Notes: a model not told the origin generated them from the sequence alone. DNA of 41,734 bases from S012-113 sp965368405 (GCA_965368405.1 CBDUMS010000022.1:1-41734), one strand, 5' to 3'; counted from the stretch's first letter, positions 17,442-26,675 are shown. Numbers and translations: made by a program.

Positions 17442-19709
17442 TTAATTCTCCTTATTTTTCTTGTCCTTCTTCTTAAAGATGTCTCCGATCTTTTTGAACA
17501 AACCCTCTCCTTCTTTCTTATTCTCTTTTTTAGCAGCATCCGCCTGATTCTCTTCCTTATTAAACAACCAATCGAACAACTTAAAATCCTCCTTAAACGG
17601 ATCACATTCTAATTCTGATCTCCATTCAGAAGGTAGTGGAGCAAATTTTGCCTTGGTAATATTATCGTAGGAAGTGTCACGATTAAGGGCCTGATAAAAC
17701 CTGGCGAAAATAGGGAGGGCCATCGTTGCCCCTTGTCCAAGTCGAGTACTCTGAAAACTAATTTCGGGATAAATTCCCCCAACCCAGGCACCCGAGACCA
17801 GCTGCGGCGTAACGGCGAGAAACCAGCCATCAGCATTATTCTGTGTAGTTCCAGTTTTACCGCCAATATCATTACTTAATTTATAGGAATTGCGAATCGA
17901 TTTGGCTGTTCCATCATTCACAACATTTTGAAGAAGATGCACCATCATCTGACTGGTTTTCTTATTCATAACACGCTCCTTCTGTCTAGTATTATACTCA
18001 TAAAGAATATTGCCATCTGTATCTTCTATGCGTTCGATGGTATAAGGATTTACCCGTATACCACCATTCACAAAGGATGCATAAGCCGTAACCATCTCGA
18101 TAAGAGAAATACTGGGTGTACCCAGAGCGATCGATGGTACAGCAGGAATCTTCGATTCAATGCCCATGGCGTTAGCAAGTTTTATCGTTGGTTCTATCCC
18201 AACATCATTCAATATCTTCACCGAAACAGTGTTTACTGAGTTTTCGAGCGCACCCTCCATGGTATATTTTCCATCGTACGATGCATCATCATTTTTAGGT
18301 ACCCACTCTCCTTCCTTAACCGTATAGGCCTCCTGATCTGCCTTATAATAATTACAGGGAGATACACCATTTTCTAAAGCCGATGCATAAACGATTGGTT
18401 TAAAGGTGGAACCTACCTGCCGTTTTGCATCAATCATGGCATGATCATAAGGAAAATACTGAAAGTCAATACCACCAACCCAGGCCTTCACAGCCCCGGT
18501 TCGCGGATCAAGCCCTATAAAACCACTCTGAAGCTGTTGGAGATAATATTTGATCGAATCTATCGGGCTCATGTCCATGGATTTTGCACCGTCGGCTGCA
18601 TAAGCAATCATGGTCCGTTTTAATTGCATATCTCTCGGGCTTCGCCCATTTGCCGATTTTATTATCTCCCTGTCCAGCAAACTTTGGTGTTTATTCCACA
18701 TCGCTAAGTCACTCCAATGCTTATCGAAGGTACCCTGCAAGCCTTTCATATGATTAATTAAGGCCTCCTCCGCCTTAGTTTGCATTCCTTTGTCCAGGGT
18801 AGTGTAAATTTTAAGTCCGTTGGTATGCAGATTGAGTTGTGTCTTATTCTTCTTATTGTAATCCTTTAGGAAAATGTCAACTTTTTGCTTGACTTGCGAT
18901 AAAAAATAAGGGGCTAATTCAGCCTTACCTGGTTTATAGTCTACGCTTAAGTCAGTTTTTATCAATTGATCATATTCTTCCTGCTCCAAGGCTTCATTCG
19001 CAAGCATTTGAGAAAAAACAATATTTCTTCTTTTTAAGGATGCTTCAGGATGTAATGCCGGATTATACGAAGTAGTAGCCTTGAGCATACCCACTAAAGT
19101 GGCCGCCTGTTCATTTTTTAATGAAATAGCGGATGAATTAAAAAATCGTTGTGAAGCAGATTCAACGCCATAAACATCCTCCCCAAACGAAACTGTATTA
19201 AGGTAAAGCGTTAATATTTCTTCTTTAGAATAGGTTTTTTCAATCCGGTAGGCAATGATAGCCTCTTTGGTTTTATTTATCGGATAGTATAAAAAACTAT
19301 AATCATTCCTTGGGAATAGGTTTTTCGCTAATTGAAGTGTTATTGTACTTCCTCCACCCGCAGATTGCTGTAGGATTAATGATTTCACTAAAACGCGCCC
19401 GAGACTTCGGGCATCAATACCACTGTGGTCATAAAAACGTTTATCTTCCGTAGCAATTAATGCCTTGACTAAAAATGGATTTATTTCCTCGAGGTTTACC
19501 TCTCTTCTATCTTGCAGATAATATTTCCCTAAAACCCTTGATTTAGCATCGTAAGCAATTGATGCTTCAATATTTTCAATATGTTCAATTTCCTCCTGTG
19601 AAGGTAGAGGGCCAAAGAATCCGCTGTAGACCATGGCAAAAAACACAAACGGCCCAACTATGCCAATAATTAGCAGAGTACCCACCGCTTTAATGAGGAA
19701 TTTTTTCAT
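17442..19709 (-). CDS. Penicillin-binding protein 1A, bifunctional transglycosylase/transpeptidase
   Basis: The protein has 755 residues. It polymerises lipid II into glycan strands and cross-links peptides on the periplasmic face of the inner membrane. One N-terminal membrane helix (5-28) precedes the GT51 domain, where ATEDKRFYDHSG holds catalytic Glu88, and GGGSTITLQLAKNLF follows. The transpeptidase domain shows S434-T-F-K437, the SVN motif and GGKTGTTQNNADGW. The C-terminus is a highly charged Lys/Glu-rich tail of about 45 residues, common in Bacteroidota class A enzymes. All active-site motifs are intact. It is annotated elsewhere as mrcA, ponA or pbpC-like; I leave the symbol open. Confidence 0.95.
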   Translation of the reverse strand: MKKFLIKAVGTLLIIGIVGPFVFFAMVYSGFFGPLPSQEEIEHIENIEASIAYDAKSRVLGKYYLQDRREVNLEEINPFLVKALIATEDKRFYDHSGIDARSLGRVLVKSLILQQSAGGGSTITLQLAKNLFPRNDYSFLYYPINKTKEAIIAYRIEKTYSKEEILTLYLNTVSFGEDVYGVESASQRFFNSSAISLKNEQAATLVGMLKATTSYNPALHPEASLKRRNIVFSQMLANEALEQEEYDQLIKTDLSVDYKPGKAELAPYFLSQVKQKVDIFLKDYNKKNKTQLNLHTNGLKIYTTLDKGMQTKAEEALINHMKGLQGTFDKHWSDLAMWNKHQSLLDREIIKSANGRSPRDMQLKRTMIAYAADGAKSMDMSPIDSIKYYLQQLQSGFIGLDPRTGAVKAWVGGIDFQYFPYDHAMIDAKRQVGSTFKPIVYASALENGVSPCNYYKADQEAYTVKEGEWVPKNDDASYDGKYTMEGALENSVNTVSVKILNDVGIEPTIKLANAMGIESKIPAVPSIALGTPSISLIEMVTAYASFVNGGIRVNPYTIERIEDTDGNILYEYNTRQKERVMNKKTSQMMVHLLQNVVNDGTAKSIRNSYKLSNDIGGKTGTTQNNADGWFLAVTPQLVSGAWVGGIYPEISFQSTRLGQGATMALPIFARFYQALNRDTSYDNITKAKFAPLPSEWRSELECDPFKEDFKLFDWLFNKEENQADAAKKENKKEGEGLFKKIGDIFKKKDKKNKEN

Positions 19710-19822
19710 TGTTGTTTAGGCATATTCATGGTCTGATTGCGAATATATTGTCTTCTTAATACACTAATGCCAATCCCTTAGTTTTATTGCTTAAAATAAC
19801 TGATAAAAGTACGGCCGTTGAC

Positions 19823-19834
19823 TGATCTACATCA
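19823..19834. promoter_or_regulatory. FNR-type site upstream of the etf operon
   Basis: TGAT-CTAC-ATCA ends 23 bases before a TAnnTTTG-like box (19858) and 54 bases before the etfB start. That places its centre about 40 bp upstream of the expected transcription start, the class II activator position for CRP/FNR proteins. The same spacing occurs around the site at 32965. Confidence 0.55.
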
Positions 19835-19857
19835 TATTCTACGAGCAATGGTGTTTC

Positions 19858-19865
19858 TATATTAG
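19858..19865 (+). promoter_or_regulatory. Candidate -7 box of the etf operon
   Basis: TATATTAG differs from TAnnTTTG at one defined position. No TTG lies at the usual -33 distance, which would fit a promoter that depends on an activator bound at 19823-19834. The transcript would start about 20 bases before the ATG. Confidence 0.4.
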
Positions 19866-19887
19866 TAGCCTAATAACGCATGAGCAT

Positions 19888-20763
19888 ATGAAAGCACTAA
19901 ATATCATTGTGCTAGTTAAACAGGTACCTGACACCCGTAATGTAGGGAAGGATGCCATGAAAGCCAACGGAACTGTGAACCGTTCGGCTCTACCTGCGAT
20001 CTTCAATCCAGAAGACTTACTAGCACTAGAACAAGCCCTAAGAATTAAGGATGATAATCCGGGTAGCAATGTAACTGCAGTTACCATGGGACCCATACGA
20101 GCCGCCAATATTTTACGTGACTCCCTCTTTAGAGGAGCTGATCAGGGTGTGCTAATAACCGATAAAAAATTTGCCGGTTCAGATACCTTAGCGACATCTT
20201 ACGTATTATCCTTAGCCTTAAAGAAACTAGCCCCCTTCGATGTTATTTTATGCGGAAGGCAAGCTATCGATGGCGACACCGCACAGGTTGGGCCACAGGT
20301 TGCCGAAAAGCTAAACATCCCACAAATAACCTATGTAGAAGAGGTGGTTGAAGTAAAAGGGAAGTCTCTTATTGCTCGACGACGTTTAAGCAATGGGGTG
20401 GAAACCTTAAAAAGCCAATTACCTGTACTCCTTACAGTGCATGGTTCAGCACCAGCATGCCGCCCGCATCACGCCAAACGCCTCATGAAGTACAAACATG
20501 CTTGTACCCCATCTGAAATGAGTAACGAGCGTGAAGACTATATTCAAATGCACGAAGTAAAGCATTACCTCGATCTGATCGAGTGGAATGTAGACGACCT
20601 TAAAGCGGATGAAAAATATCTAGGTCTTTCGGGAAGCCCTACTAAGGTTAACGCTGTTACCAACATCGTTTTTACAGCCAAAGAATCGAAAGTAGTTGGC
20701 CCTAATGATAAAGAAATAGATGAAATGATGGCTGAATTGGTTGAACACCATAATGTCGGCTAA
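19888..20763 (+). CDS. etfB: Electron transfer flavoprotein subunit beta (FixA-type)
   Basis: The protein has 291 residues. It forms a heterodimer with the product of the next gene, carries electrons from acyl-CoA dehydrogenases, and binds AMP or a second FAD. Motifs are VKQVPDTRNVG at the N-terminus, IFNPEDLLALEQAL, the ETF-beta signature GRQAIDGDTAQVGPQVAEK, and GLSGSPTKVNAVTNIVF near the C-terminus. This form is longer than the roughly 245-residue EtfB usual in aerobic Bacteroidota. It resembles, from memory, the EtfB of anaerobic Bacteroidales, which sits in the same three-gene order. The upstream FNR-type site agrees with low-oxygen use. Whether the complex bifurcates electrons cannot be read from this sequence alone. 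Confidence 0.93.
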   Translation: MKALNIIVLVKQVPDTRNVGKDAMKANGTVNRSALPAIFNPEDLLALEQALRIKDDNPGSNVTAVTMGPIRAANILRDSLFRGADQGVLITDKKFAGSDTLATSYVLSLALKKLAPFDVILCGRQAIDGDTAQVGPQVAEKLNIPQITYVEEVVEVKGKSLIARRRLSNGVETLKSQLPVLLTVHGSAPACRPHHAKRLMKYKHACTPSEMSNEREDYIQMHEVKHYLDLIEWNVDDLKADEKYLGLSGSPTKVNAVTNIVFTAKESKVVGPNDKEIDEMMAELVEHHNVG

Positions 20764-20790
20764 TCAATTGTTCAAGTAAAAATTAAAAAG

Positions 20791-21810
20791 GTGAATAACG
20801 TATTTATATATTGCGAGATTGATGAGGGCAAGCCTGCTGAAGTAAGCATGGAAATCCTTACCAAAGGCCGAACGCTTGCTGACCAAATTGGAGCGAAGGT
20901 GGAAGTGATTGCGCTTGGTTATAAAATAAAAAATATAGAAAAGGAGCTTTTCGAGCATGGTGCGGATGTTGTACATATTGGTGACGACAAAAACCTTGCG
21001 CCCTACCTTACTTTACCCCATGCGGCTATTGTTGCAGGTATTTTCGAGACTGAGAAGCCTAGAATTGGCCTATTCGGAGCCACATCAATTGGCCGAGATT
21101 TGGCTCCCAGAGTATCCTCAAAGCTTAAATGTGGCTTAACCGCCGACTGTACAGAATTGGTAATTGGCGATCATTTCGACAAAAAACAAGATAAGACATA
21201 TAAAGACCTTTTATTGCAACGCAGACCGGCATTTGGTGGTAATATTATTGCCACAATTGTTACGCCTGACACCTTGCCCCAATTGGCAACGGTTCGTGAA
21301 GGTGTGATGAAAAAAGAGCCCTATGCGAAGGCAAAAAAAGGAAAACTTGTAAAGATCAAGGTAGATGATTATGTCGGCAAGGAAGAACTTGCCGTAAGTA
21401 TTATTGAGCGTCATATCGAGAAAAAAGAATTAAATGTAAAGAACTCGAGTATTATCGTAGCTGGCGGTTACGGTGTGGGATCTAAAGAAAACTTCAAACT
21501 GCTCTACGATCTCGCCGAAGTTCTTGGTGGGGAGGTCGGCGCCTCACGGGCTGCTGTAGATGCAGGATTCGAAGTACACGACCGACAGATAGGCCAGACC
21601 GGAATAACGGTACGCCCTAAATTATATATTGCCTGTGGAATTTCAGGCCAAATTCAACATACGGCAGGAATGGATAAGTCGGCGATGGTTATCGCAGTGA
21701 ATAACGATCCACATGCACCCATCAATAAACTCGCGGATTACATTGTAACCGGTGAGATTGAAAAGGTCATTCCAAAAATGATCAAACACTACAAAGAGCA
21801 CACAAAATAG
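20791..21810 (+). CDS. etfA: Electron transfer flavoprotein subunit alpha (FixB-type)
   Basis: The protein has 339 residues and is the FAD-carrying partner of EtfB. The N-terminal domain (about 1-190) is the ETF alpha/beta fold. The C-terminal FAD domain shows AGGYGVGSKENF, GASRAAVDAGF, HDRQIGQTGITVRPKLYIACGISGQIQH (split here over several adjoining motifs) and NNDPHAPI, all hallmarks of FAD binding. It starts at GTG, directly after a Shine-Dalgarno-like AAAAAGG, 27 bases after the etfB stop. The next gene begins 6 bases after its stop, so the three genes form one operon. Confidence 0.94.
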   Translation: MNNVFIYCEIDEGKPAEVSMEILTKGRTLADQIGAKVEVIALGYKIKNIEKELFEHGADVVHIGDDKNLAPYLTLPHAAIVAGIFETEKPRIGLFGATSIGRDLAPRVSSKLKCGLTADCTELVIGDHFDKKQDKTYKDLLLQRRPAFGGNIIATIVTPDTLPQLATVREGVMKKEPYAKAKKGKLVKIKVDDYVGKEELAVSIIERHIEKKELNVKNSSIIVAGGYGVGSKENFKLLYDLAEVLGGEVGASRAAVDAGFEVHDRQIGQTGITVRPKLYIACGISGQIQHTAGMDKSAMVIAVNNDPHAPINKLADYIVTGEIEKVIPKMIKHYKEHTK

Positions 21811-21816
21811 GAACTC

Positions 21817-23538
21817 ATGGCAAACTATTTTAAAGAAACAGAAGATCTTAAATTTCATCTTACCCACCCATTAATGCAGAAGATCGTTGCATTAAAAGAA
21901 GGCGAATTCGGTGAAGAAAATACTTTTGATTATGCGCCGCATGATTTTGAAGACACCGTTGATAATTACGAACGTGTTCTGGAAATTATTGGCGAGATCT
22001 GTGATTCAACCATAGGCCCAAATGCGGGATCTGTAGATACAGAAGGACCTCACCTCGAAGAAAATGAAGTTCGATATGCTTCGGGAACGCAGGAAAATTA
22101 TGATCGGTTGGTTCAAGCCGGTTTAATTGGGATGACCTTACCACGTAAATACGATGGATTGAATTTTCCAATCACTGCATTTGTAATGGCGAATGAGATG
22201 ATCTCGCGTGCCGATGCTGGCTTTGCTAATATTTGGGGACTGCAGGACTGCGCTGAAACCATTCATGAATTTGCCGATGAAGACTTAAAGCAGAAGTATC
22301 TGCCTCAATTCAATGTTGGCGCCACTGCCGCGATGGACCTTACCGAACCAGACGCTGGTTCCGACCTACAAGCCGTACAATTAAAGGCTGAATTCGATGC
22401 CAAGAAAAATATCTGGTATCTAAATGGAGTCAAGCGTTTCATCACCAATGGTGATGCGGATATTTCACTGGTTCTTGCTCGCTCGGAAGAAGGCTCATCG
22501 GATGCTCGAGGGCTCTCCCTCTTCCTGTACGACCGTACAGAACATGCGGTGTCGGTACGAAGAATAGAAAACAAGCTCGGTATTAAGGGCTCCCCTACTT
22601 GTGAACTCGTTTTTAAGGATGCACCAGCGTATCTTATTGGTAGTGAACGCATGGGCTTGATAAAATATGTTATGTCACTGATGAATGCCGCCCGACTGGG
22701 AATCGGTGCTCAGTCAGTAGGCTTAGCCGAAGCAGCTTACCGTGAAGCTCTTAAATACGCGAATGAAAGAGCCCAGTTCGGCAAACCAATCATCCAGTTT
22801 CCTGCTGTCTATGAAATGCTCACCAATATGAAGGTAGATATCACGGCTTTGAGATCTTTAATGTATGAGACTTCAAGAATGATAGATATCTACAAGGGAT
22901 ATCAGAGTATTAGCAAGAGCAGAACGCTAGAAAAAGAAGAGCGGATGGAAATGAAGGAGAATAGCCGATATGCTGATGTTTTTACCCCTCTCCTCAAGCT
23001 GGTTTCTTCAGAAGCCTCGAACCATTTAGCATATGACTCTTTGCAAATACATGGTGGAGCCGGGTTTATGAAAGATTTCCCAATAGAACGTATATATCGC
23101 GATGCGAGGATTACTTCAATTTACGAAGGCACCTCACAATTGCAGGTTATCGCGGCAATTAAAGGGGTAACTACCGGTACTTATCTGAAAAAGATTCATG
23201 AATATGAATCTACAGAACTTAAACCAGAATTAGAGTATCTCCGACATCTACTAAAAGATATGACGGCAGTTTATGAAGGTAGTGTAGAGCTTGTGAAAGC
23301 AACCGAAGATCTTGAATTCACAGATTTTCACGCCCGAAGATTAGTCGAAATGGCCGGTAATATTATTATGGGCTATCTCGTGGTACTAGATGCACAGCGT
23401 GACATCAAGTATAAGTATATGGCAGAAATATTCATTAAGAAGTCCCAGGCCGAAAACGATCAAAGAGCAAGTTACATTAAGGGTTCTGAAATAAAAGATC
23501 TGGGAACTTACAGACAAATCGTTTCTGATCATATTTAG
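21817..23538 (+). CDS. Acyl-CoA dehydrogenase, long form, third gene of etf operon
   Basis: The protein has 573 residues and oxidises acyl-CoA with FAD, passing electrons to the ETF encoded just upstream. DLTEPDAGSDLQAVQ is the FAD/substrate loop. RAQFGKPIIQFPAV and QIHGGAGFMKDFPIERIYRDARI are family hallmarks. IYEGTSQLQ holds Glu437, the expected catalytic base. It is longer than the usual 380-residue enzyme because of an N-terminal extension (about 80 residues) and a helical C-terminal domain of about 120 residues, as in the long Bacteroidota forms. The acyl chain preferred is unknown. The six-base gap from etfA indicates cotranscription. Confidence 0.93.
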   Translation: MANYFKETEDLKFHLTHPLMQKIVALKEGEFGEENTFDYAPHDFEDTVDNYERVLEIIGEICDSTIGPNAGSVDTEGPHLEENEVRYASGTQENYDRLVQAGLIGMTLPRKYDGLNFPITAFVMANEMISRADAGFANIWGLQDCAETIHEFADEDLKQKYLPQFNVGATAAMDLTEPDAGSDLQAVQLKAEFDAKKNIWYLNGVKRFITNGDADISLVLARSEEGSSDARGLSLFLYDRTEHAVSVRRIENKLGIKGSPTCELVFKDAPAYLIGSERMGLIKYVMSLMNAARLGIGAQSVGLAEAAYREALKYANERAQFGKPIIQFPAVYEMLTNMKVDITALRSLMYETSRMIDIYKGYQSISKSRTLEKEERMEMKENSRYADVFTPLLKLVSSEASNHLAYDSLQIHGGAGFMKDFPIERIYRDARITSIYEGTSQLQVIAAIKGVTTGTYLKKIHEYESTELKPELEYLRHLLKDMTAVYEGSVELVKATEDLEFTDFHARRLVEMAGNIIMGYLVVLDAQRDIKYKYMAEIFIKKSQAENDQRASYIKGSEIKDLGTYRQIVSDHI

Positions 23539-23900
23539 AGTAATTAACCGAACAATGCATTTGGATTTACGCTCCATAAGTGCAATAGGGATATTCTTTT
23601 ATTGAATAAGGACATAGAAAAGGAATATCTACTCAAGCTTTCTCAGAAAGATATAGATACACTTACCATTAGCTACAAGGCTAATGAAGGGCAATGTGGA
23701 GGAATAGAATATGATTCCATTAATAGCTCGTATTTTGACGAAAAATACGAGCTCTCCGTATATGGAAAACGCTATAATGTGATTTTCAGGTAAATTAGAA
23801 TACTAATTGAGCCGTACGTGCCTAACGATATGAATACCATCCAAGACTGTTTCAAAAACAGACCCTAAAGGACTTTAAATAAGTCGAAATAAAACCTATA
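23539..23900. other. Region of 362 bases with at most one doubtful small gene
   Basis: The stretch lies between the acyl-CoA dehydrogenase gene and a small leftward gene. It holds one 63-codon reading frame with a TTG start and a short hairpin, CTGTTT-caa-AAACAG, near 23848. No clear terminator for the etf operon, promoter or RNA gene was recognised. Confidence 0.5.
23602..23793 (+). CDS. Doubtful small protein, 63 residues
   Basis: The frame starts at TTG and encodes a soluble, charged peptide with two Tyr/Asn-rich stretches and a C-terminal strand-like YELSVYGKRYNVIF. Its composition is protein-like, but I see no family, no ribosome binding site and no promoter. It could be a remnant of a longer gene. 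Treat as hypothetical. Confidence 0.25.
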   Translation: MNKDIEKEYLLKLSQKDIDTLTISYKANEGQCGGIEYDSINSSYFDEKYELSVYGKRYNVIFR

Positions 23901-24131
23901 CTAAACTGATGGTGTGATTTTTTTCAAAAGTTCATCACGCTCAGCTTTAAATTGGTCGGCGTCAGCAAGATGGTTTAGTTGTTTCGCTTCTTCTATCTTA
24001 TGTTCAAGTTCTACAATTTGAATTGCGACTTTTGCATTTGTAATGTCAACAGCGTTACTATAAGGAGATTCGAGCTCACATTTCTCCAAATATTCCATCG
24101 CTTTAGCCAGGTATTCAATGGTATTTTTCAT
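23901..24131 (-). CDS. Small coiled-coil hypothetical protein, 76 residues
   Basis: The protein is mostly helical and charged, with Glu/Lys/Leu heptad-like patterning over residues 30-70 (ELEHKIEEAKQL onward), so a short coiled coil is likely. It has no signal peptide or Cys pair, and no family was recognised. The ATG start is preceded by an A/T-rich leader. It is separated from the upstream slyD gene by a strong terminator and therefore has its own promoter or depends on readthrough. Confidence 0.5.
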   Translation of the reverse strand: MKNTIEYLAKAMEYLEKCELESPYSNAVDITNAKVAIQIVELEHKIEEAKQLNHLADADQFKAERDELLKKITPSV

Positions 24132-24247
24132 TTTTTAGCCATTTAAGTTTGTAAAAGCATCCGCACGTTCTTTTTTGTCTATATGAACATGCAATACTTG
24201 CAATTATTGATTTCTAATCAAATTTGATCAGATTGGCTATCAATAAA

Positions 24248-24286
24248 AATGACTAAAATCAATTTCTGAAATTAATTTTAGTCATT
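24248..24286 (-). terminator. Strong intrinsic terminator of slyD
   Basis: A 12-base arm AATGACTAAAAT (24248-24259) pairs perfectly with ATTTTAGTCATT (24275-24286). A further AATTT/AAATT pairing inside follows one mismatch. On the leftward transcript the hairpin is followed by a U-rich run. Confidence 0.85.
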
Positions 24287-24307
24287 CAAGCTATTTTTTG
24301 GGATTCC

Positions 24308-24790
24308 TTAATGCTGATGTCCACCAGGACCATGTACATGGCCGTGATCTAATTCTTCCTTAGTCGCCTCGCGTACGTCCATTACTTCAACATCGAAATG
24401 TAAAGTAACACCTGCCAAAGGATGGTTCACATCAAGAGTAACATCCTCACCCTCGATTTTAGCAACTGATGCAATGGCATTACCTTGCTGAGTGCCGACT
24501 TGCACTTGCATGCCAACTTGTAATTCCTCATCACCCTGAAAGCCGCTTTTGGGCACGACCTGTACCAGGTTTTCATCCCTTTCTCCGTATCCTTCTGAGG
24601 GTACCACGGTAGCTTTCACTTTATCTCCAACCGCTTTACCTGATAATTGCTTTTCAAGACCTACGATTATATTTCCAACCCCATGTATATAACTAAGAGG
24701 ATCACGTCCTTCTGAGCTGTCTAATACATTATTATCATCATCGGTCAATTTGTAGTGCATAGATACTACCTTATTATCTGCAATTTCCAT
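24308..24790 (-). CDS. slyD: FKBP-type peptidyl-prolyl isomerase, SlyD-like
   Basis: The 160-residue cytoplasmic protein has the split FKBP core: VSMHYKLTD and DSSEGRDPLSYIHG, then GLEKQLSGKAVGDK. The inserted chaperone flap comes next, from VVPSEGYGERDENLVQVV to roughly residue 120, then NHPLAGVTLHFDVEVMDV. It ends in a His-rich tail (DHGHVHG, GGHQH) that can bind Ni or Zn, as in SlyD metallochaperones. It is a folding helper and may supply metal. It is monocistronic, with its own candidate promoter and a strong terminator. Confidence 0.92.
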   Translation of the reverse strand: MEIADNKVVSMHYKLTDDDNNVLDSSEGRDPLSYIHGVGNIIVGLEKQLSGKAVGDKVKATVVPSEGYGERDENLVQVVPKSGFQGDEELQVGMQVQVGTQQGNAIASVAKIEGEDVTLDVNHPLAGVTLHFDVEVMDVREATKEELDHGHVHGPGGHQH

Positions 24791-24821
24791 TCTAAAATAT
24801 TTGTTTTCTTTTAATTGAATA

Positions 24822-24850
24822 CCAGAAATCTCTGGCCATCCGCAAAATTA
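24822..24850 (-). promoter_or_regulatory. Candidate slyD promoter with inverted repeat at start site
   Basis: Read leftward, TAATTTTG (24850-24843) matches TAnnTTTG fully, but no good -33 TTG is seen. Just downstream, CCAGA-aatc-TCTGG (24822-24835) is a perfect small inverted repeat lying over the expected transcription start. It could be an operator or a leader hairpin. Confidence 0.4.
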
Positions 24851-24904
24851 GTTAAAATCTTACGGACGGCACAGAGAAGACTTATCGGATATAATAAAGG
24901 CAGA

Positions 24905-25600
24905 TTATTCCACCACTTCGGCTACTGCAGAATCAGTATCGAGGTTTTCATTTTGCTCAAGATCTATAGCATGATACAGAGCTGTAAAGGCAGCGCTTAT
25001 CCAAATAGCGGCAAAGAGTGCTCCAACGATAAGACAGATTAAACCCGCAATAAAAATTGGTATTGCCATTAAGAATAAGCCAAATATTTTCCAGCCATAG
25101 CCTCTAGTCATGGTCCAACTTTTCTCAACTGCCGCTACTGCATCCATCTTTTTATCCATTACCAAGAGTGGCACAAAAGCTAAGCGACATGCTAGAATGA
25201 TGCCCGGAATGATAAGAAAGACGAACCCAATTCCTACAATTGCAAAAGTGAGTAAATTGGCTAAGATTATATTTAAATAGTTTTCCTTGAACCCTACAAT
25301 TAGCTCGCCAAAATCGATCTTCTCATTGCGAATCCCTCTTAAATAGAGCAGGTCAGCACCGAAATCAAATACGGGTAGGATCAGCAGTAAATAGCCGGCT
25401 GCAAAGATTTGTAACATAACGTTACTTGCAGAAAAGTCTCCATCATAATTTTGAATAACTGAGACAGGAGCACTGATCAACCCTACTATAATTAAAATTA
25501 GAAAGAAGTGTAAAAAATACTTCCACATTTGTTGCCATCCGTAGCCTAAGCTTCCCATTACTGTTGCCATTGGCTGCTTTAAATTTTCATTTGTTGTCAT
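24905..25600 (-). CDS. Integral membrane protein of unknown function
   Basis: The protein has 231 residues from ATG 25600. It has about five to six hydrophobic segments (roughly 29-50, 60-90, 105-135, 160-195 in numbering from this start). Cytoplasmic stretches include a RGIRNEKIDFGELI loop and an acidic C-terminal tail. The pattern of long helices with a FLIIPGIILACRLAFVPLL motif is seen in broad families of uncharacterised membrane proteins, including the membrane part of some glycerophosphodiesterases; no catalytic domain is present. I dropped seven upstream residues (MKKKDRT) because a second ATG gives a more usual start. Function unknown. Confidence 0.65.
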   Translation of the reverse strand: MTTNENLKQPMATVMGSLGYGWQQMWKYFLHFFLILIIVGLISAPVSVIQNYDGDFSASNVMLQIFAAGYLLLILPVFDFGADLLYLRGIRNEKIDFGELIVGFKENYLNIILANLLTFAIVGIGFVFLIIPGIILACRLAFVPLLVMDKKMDAVAAVEKSWTMTRGYGWKIFGLFLMAIPIFIAGLICLIVGALFAAIWISAAFTALYHAIDLEQNENLDTDSAVAEVVE

Positions 25601-25739
25601 AGTTCTATCTTTTTTCTTCAATTCTACGTGTCCTGTATATAAAATCCTTCCAACTTTAGTAGTGAATATTAATTCAATACTTTGGTAGTGATTATTTACT
25701 GGTCATATTTATACTTGTAAAAAAACTAATTCAACCGGG

Positions 25740-26675
25740 TTGCTAACTACAGCCTTTATCATCGCTTTTGTATTTTGTGTTGCTATAGCAATCGCAGCGA
25801 TCCTAATTGGACACCAATTAATAAACTCTTTTTCCAATAGTTTCCTTAGAAGTTTTTTCTACTATATCATCGCCTTTTACGCATTTGCCTTTTATGGGAT
25901 ATGGGCACAATTGGTAGTTCAGTACGTTTTAATTGGTTTAAATATTGAGCAACAACAACTTCTTGCAATCGTTAATTTCCTACCCGCACTAGGCATTCCC
26001 TTTCTTATTGTTTCATGGATAATGTTGCTAAAGCTGGCTCAATCTATTGTAGAATCAACTGCTGTCTTAAGGGAGGTAATATTACATCTTATTGCTTTCG
26101 CGGCTATTTCTATAATAGCGGGGGGCATCTACTACCTCTTATCTATATCTGATTGGTGGATGAACAGTCAATTATTTTTTATCGAGTATGCTTTGCTTTT
26201 GGCTGCTGAGCTGGTCTACCTCTTGTTATTTATTGGAGTCGTTCTAAAATCAAAAAACACAATAAACCCCAAGGTATTCCATTTTGCATTTTTATGTCTT
26301 GGAGGATTCTTTATTCGAGTACTCGTGTTAACGCTAGCGATCTATTACCCCCAATTATTGGCACCGGCTATTCTTCTCTGGTTTTTATCGGGGATTATAC
26401 CGGTTCTGTATTTACGCTTCAATGCAGATACAGCGCTTGATCCTATCCAGGCCTCGAGCACAGACAAGAAGGGTTTGGAAGCAATTTTCGATAAATTTCA
26501 AATATCAAAAAGAGAACGACAAATTGTTGATTTAATATGCCAGGGTAAGTCCAATCAACAGATTGCCGACGAATTGTTTATTAGTTTGCAAACCGTTAAA
26601 GACCATACACACCGTATATATACCAAAGTGGGAATAAATAGTAGGATGCAGTTAGTTGCTGTTATTAACACCTAG
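25740..26675 (+). CDS. LuxR-type regulator with multi-pass membrane sensor
   Basis: The protein has 311 residues. About 225 N-terminal residues form seven hydrophobic helices. They are followed, after a short linker, by a LuxR/GerE helix-turn-helix (about 248-311): ISKRERQIVDLICQGKSNQ, QIADELFISLQTVKDHTHRI. It is a one-component, membrane-bound transcription regulator that would sense something in or near the membrane. It appears to start at TTG, since no ATG lies upstream in frame. TATACTTG, a near match to TAnnTTTG, sits 30 bases before it. It lies 91 bases upstream of a single-domain response regulator on the same strand, so a functional pair is possible. Confidence 0.82.
   Translation: MLTTAFIIAFVFCVAIAIAAILIGHQLINSFSNSFLRSFFYYIIAFYAFAFYGIWAQLVVQYVLIGLNIEQQQLLAIVNFLPALGIPFLIVSWIMLLKLAQSIVESTAVLREVILHLIAFAAISIIAGGIYYLLSISDWWMNSQLFFIEYALLLAAELVYLLLFIGVVLKSKNTINPKVFHFAFLCLGGFFIRVLVLTLAIYYPQLLAPAILLWFLSGIIPVLYLRFNADTALDPIQASSTDKKGLEAIFDKFQISKRERQIVDLICQGKSNQQIADELFISLQTVKDHTHRIYTKVGINSRMQLVAVINT

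Noticed and set aside
17396..17605. Arg/Lys-rich leftward frame near the end of the PBP1A gene
   Set aside because: It is a frame-shifted reading of the charged PBP1A tail and has no start context of its own.
23840..23875. Hairpin CTGTTT-caa-AAACAG as terminator of the etf operon
   Set aside because: It is more than 300 bases from the operon end and lacks a U-run on the rightward transcript.
24207..24221. TTGAT-N5-ATCAA as another FNR-type site
   Set aside because: The spacer is 5, not 4 bases, and it lies downstream of slyD beside its terminator, with no promoter box at the right distance.
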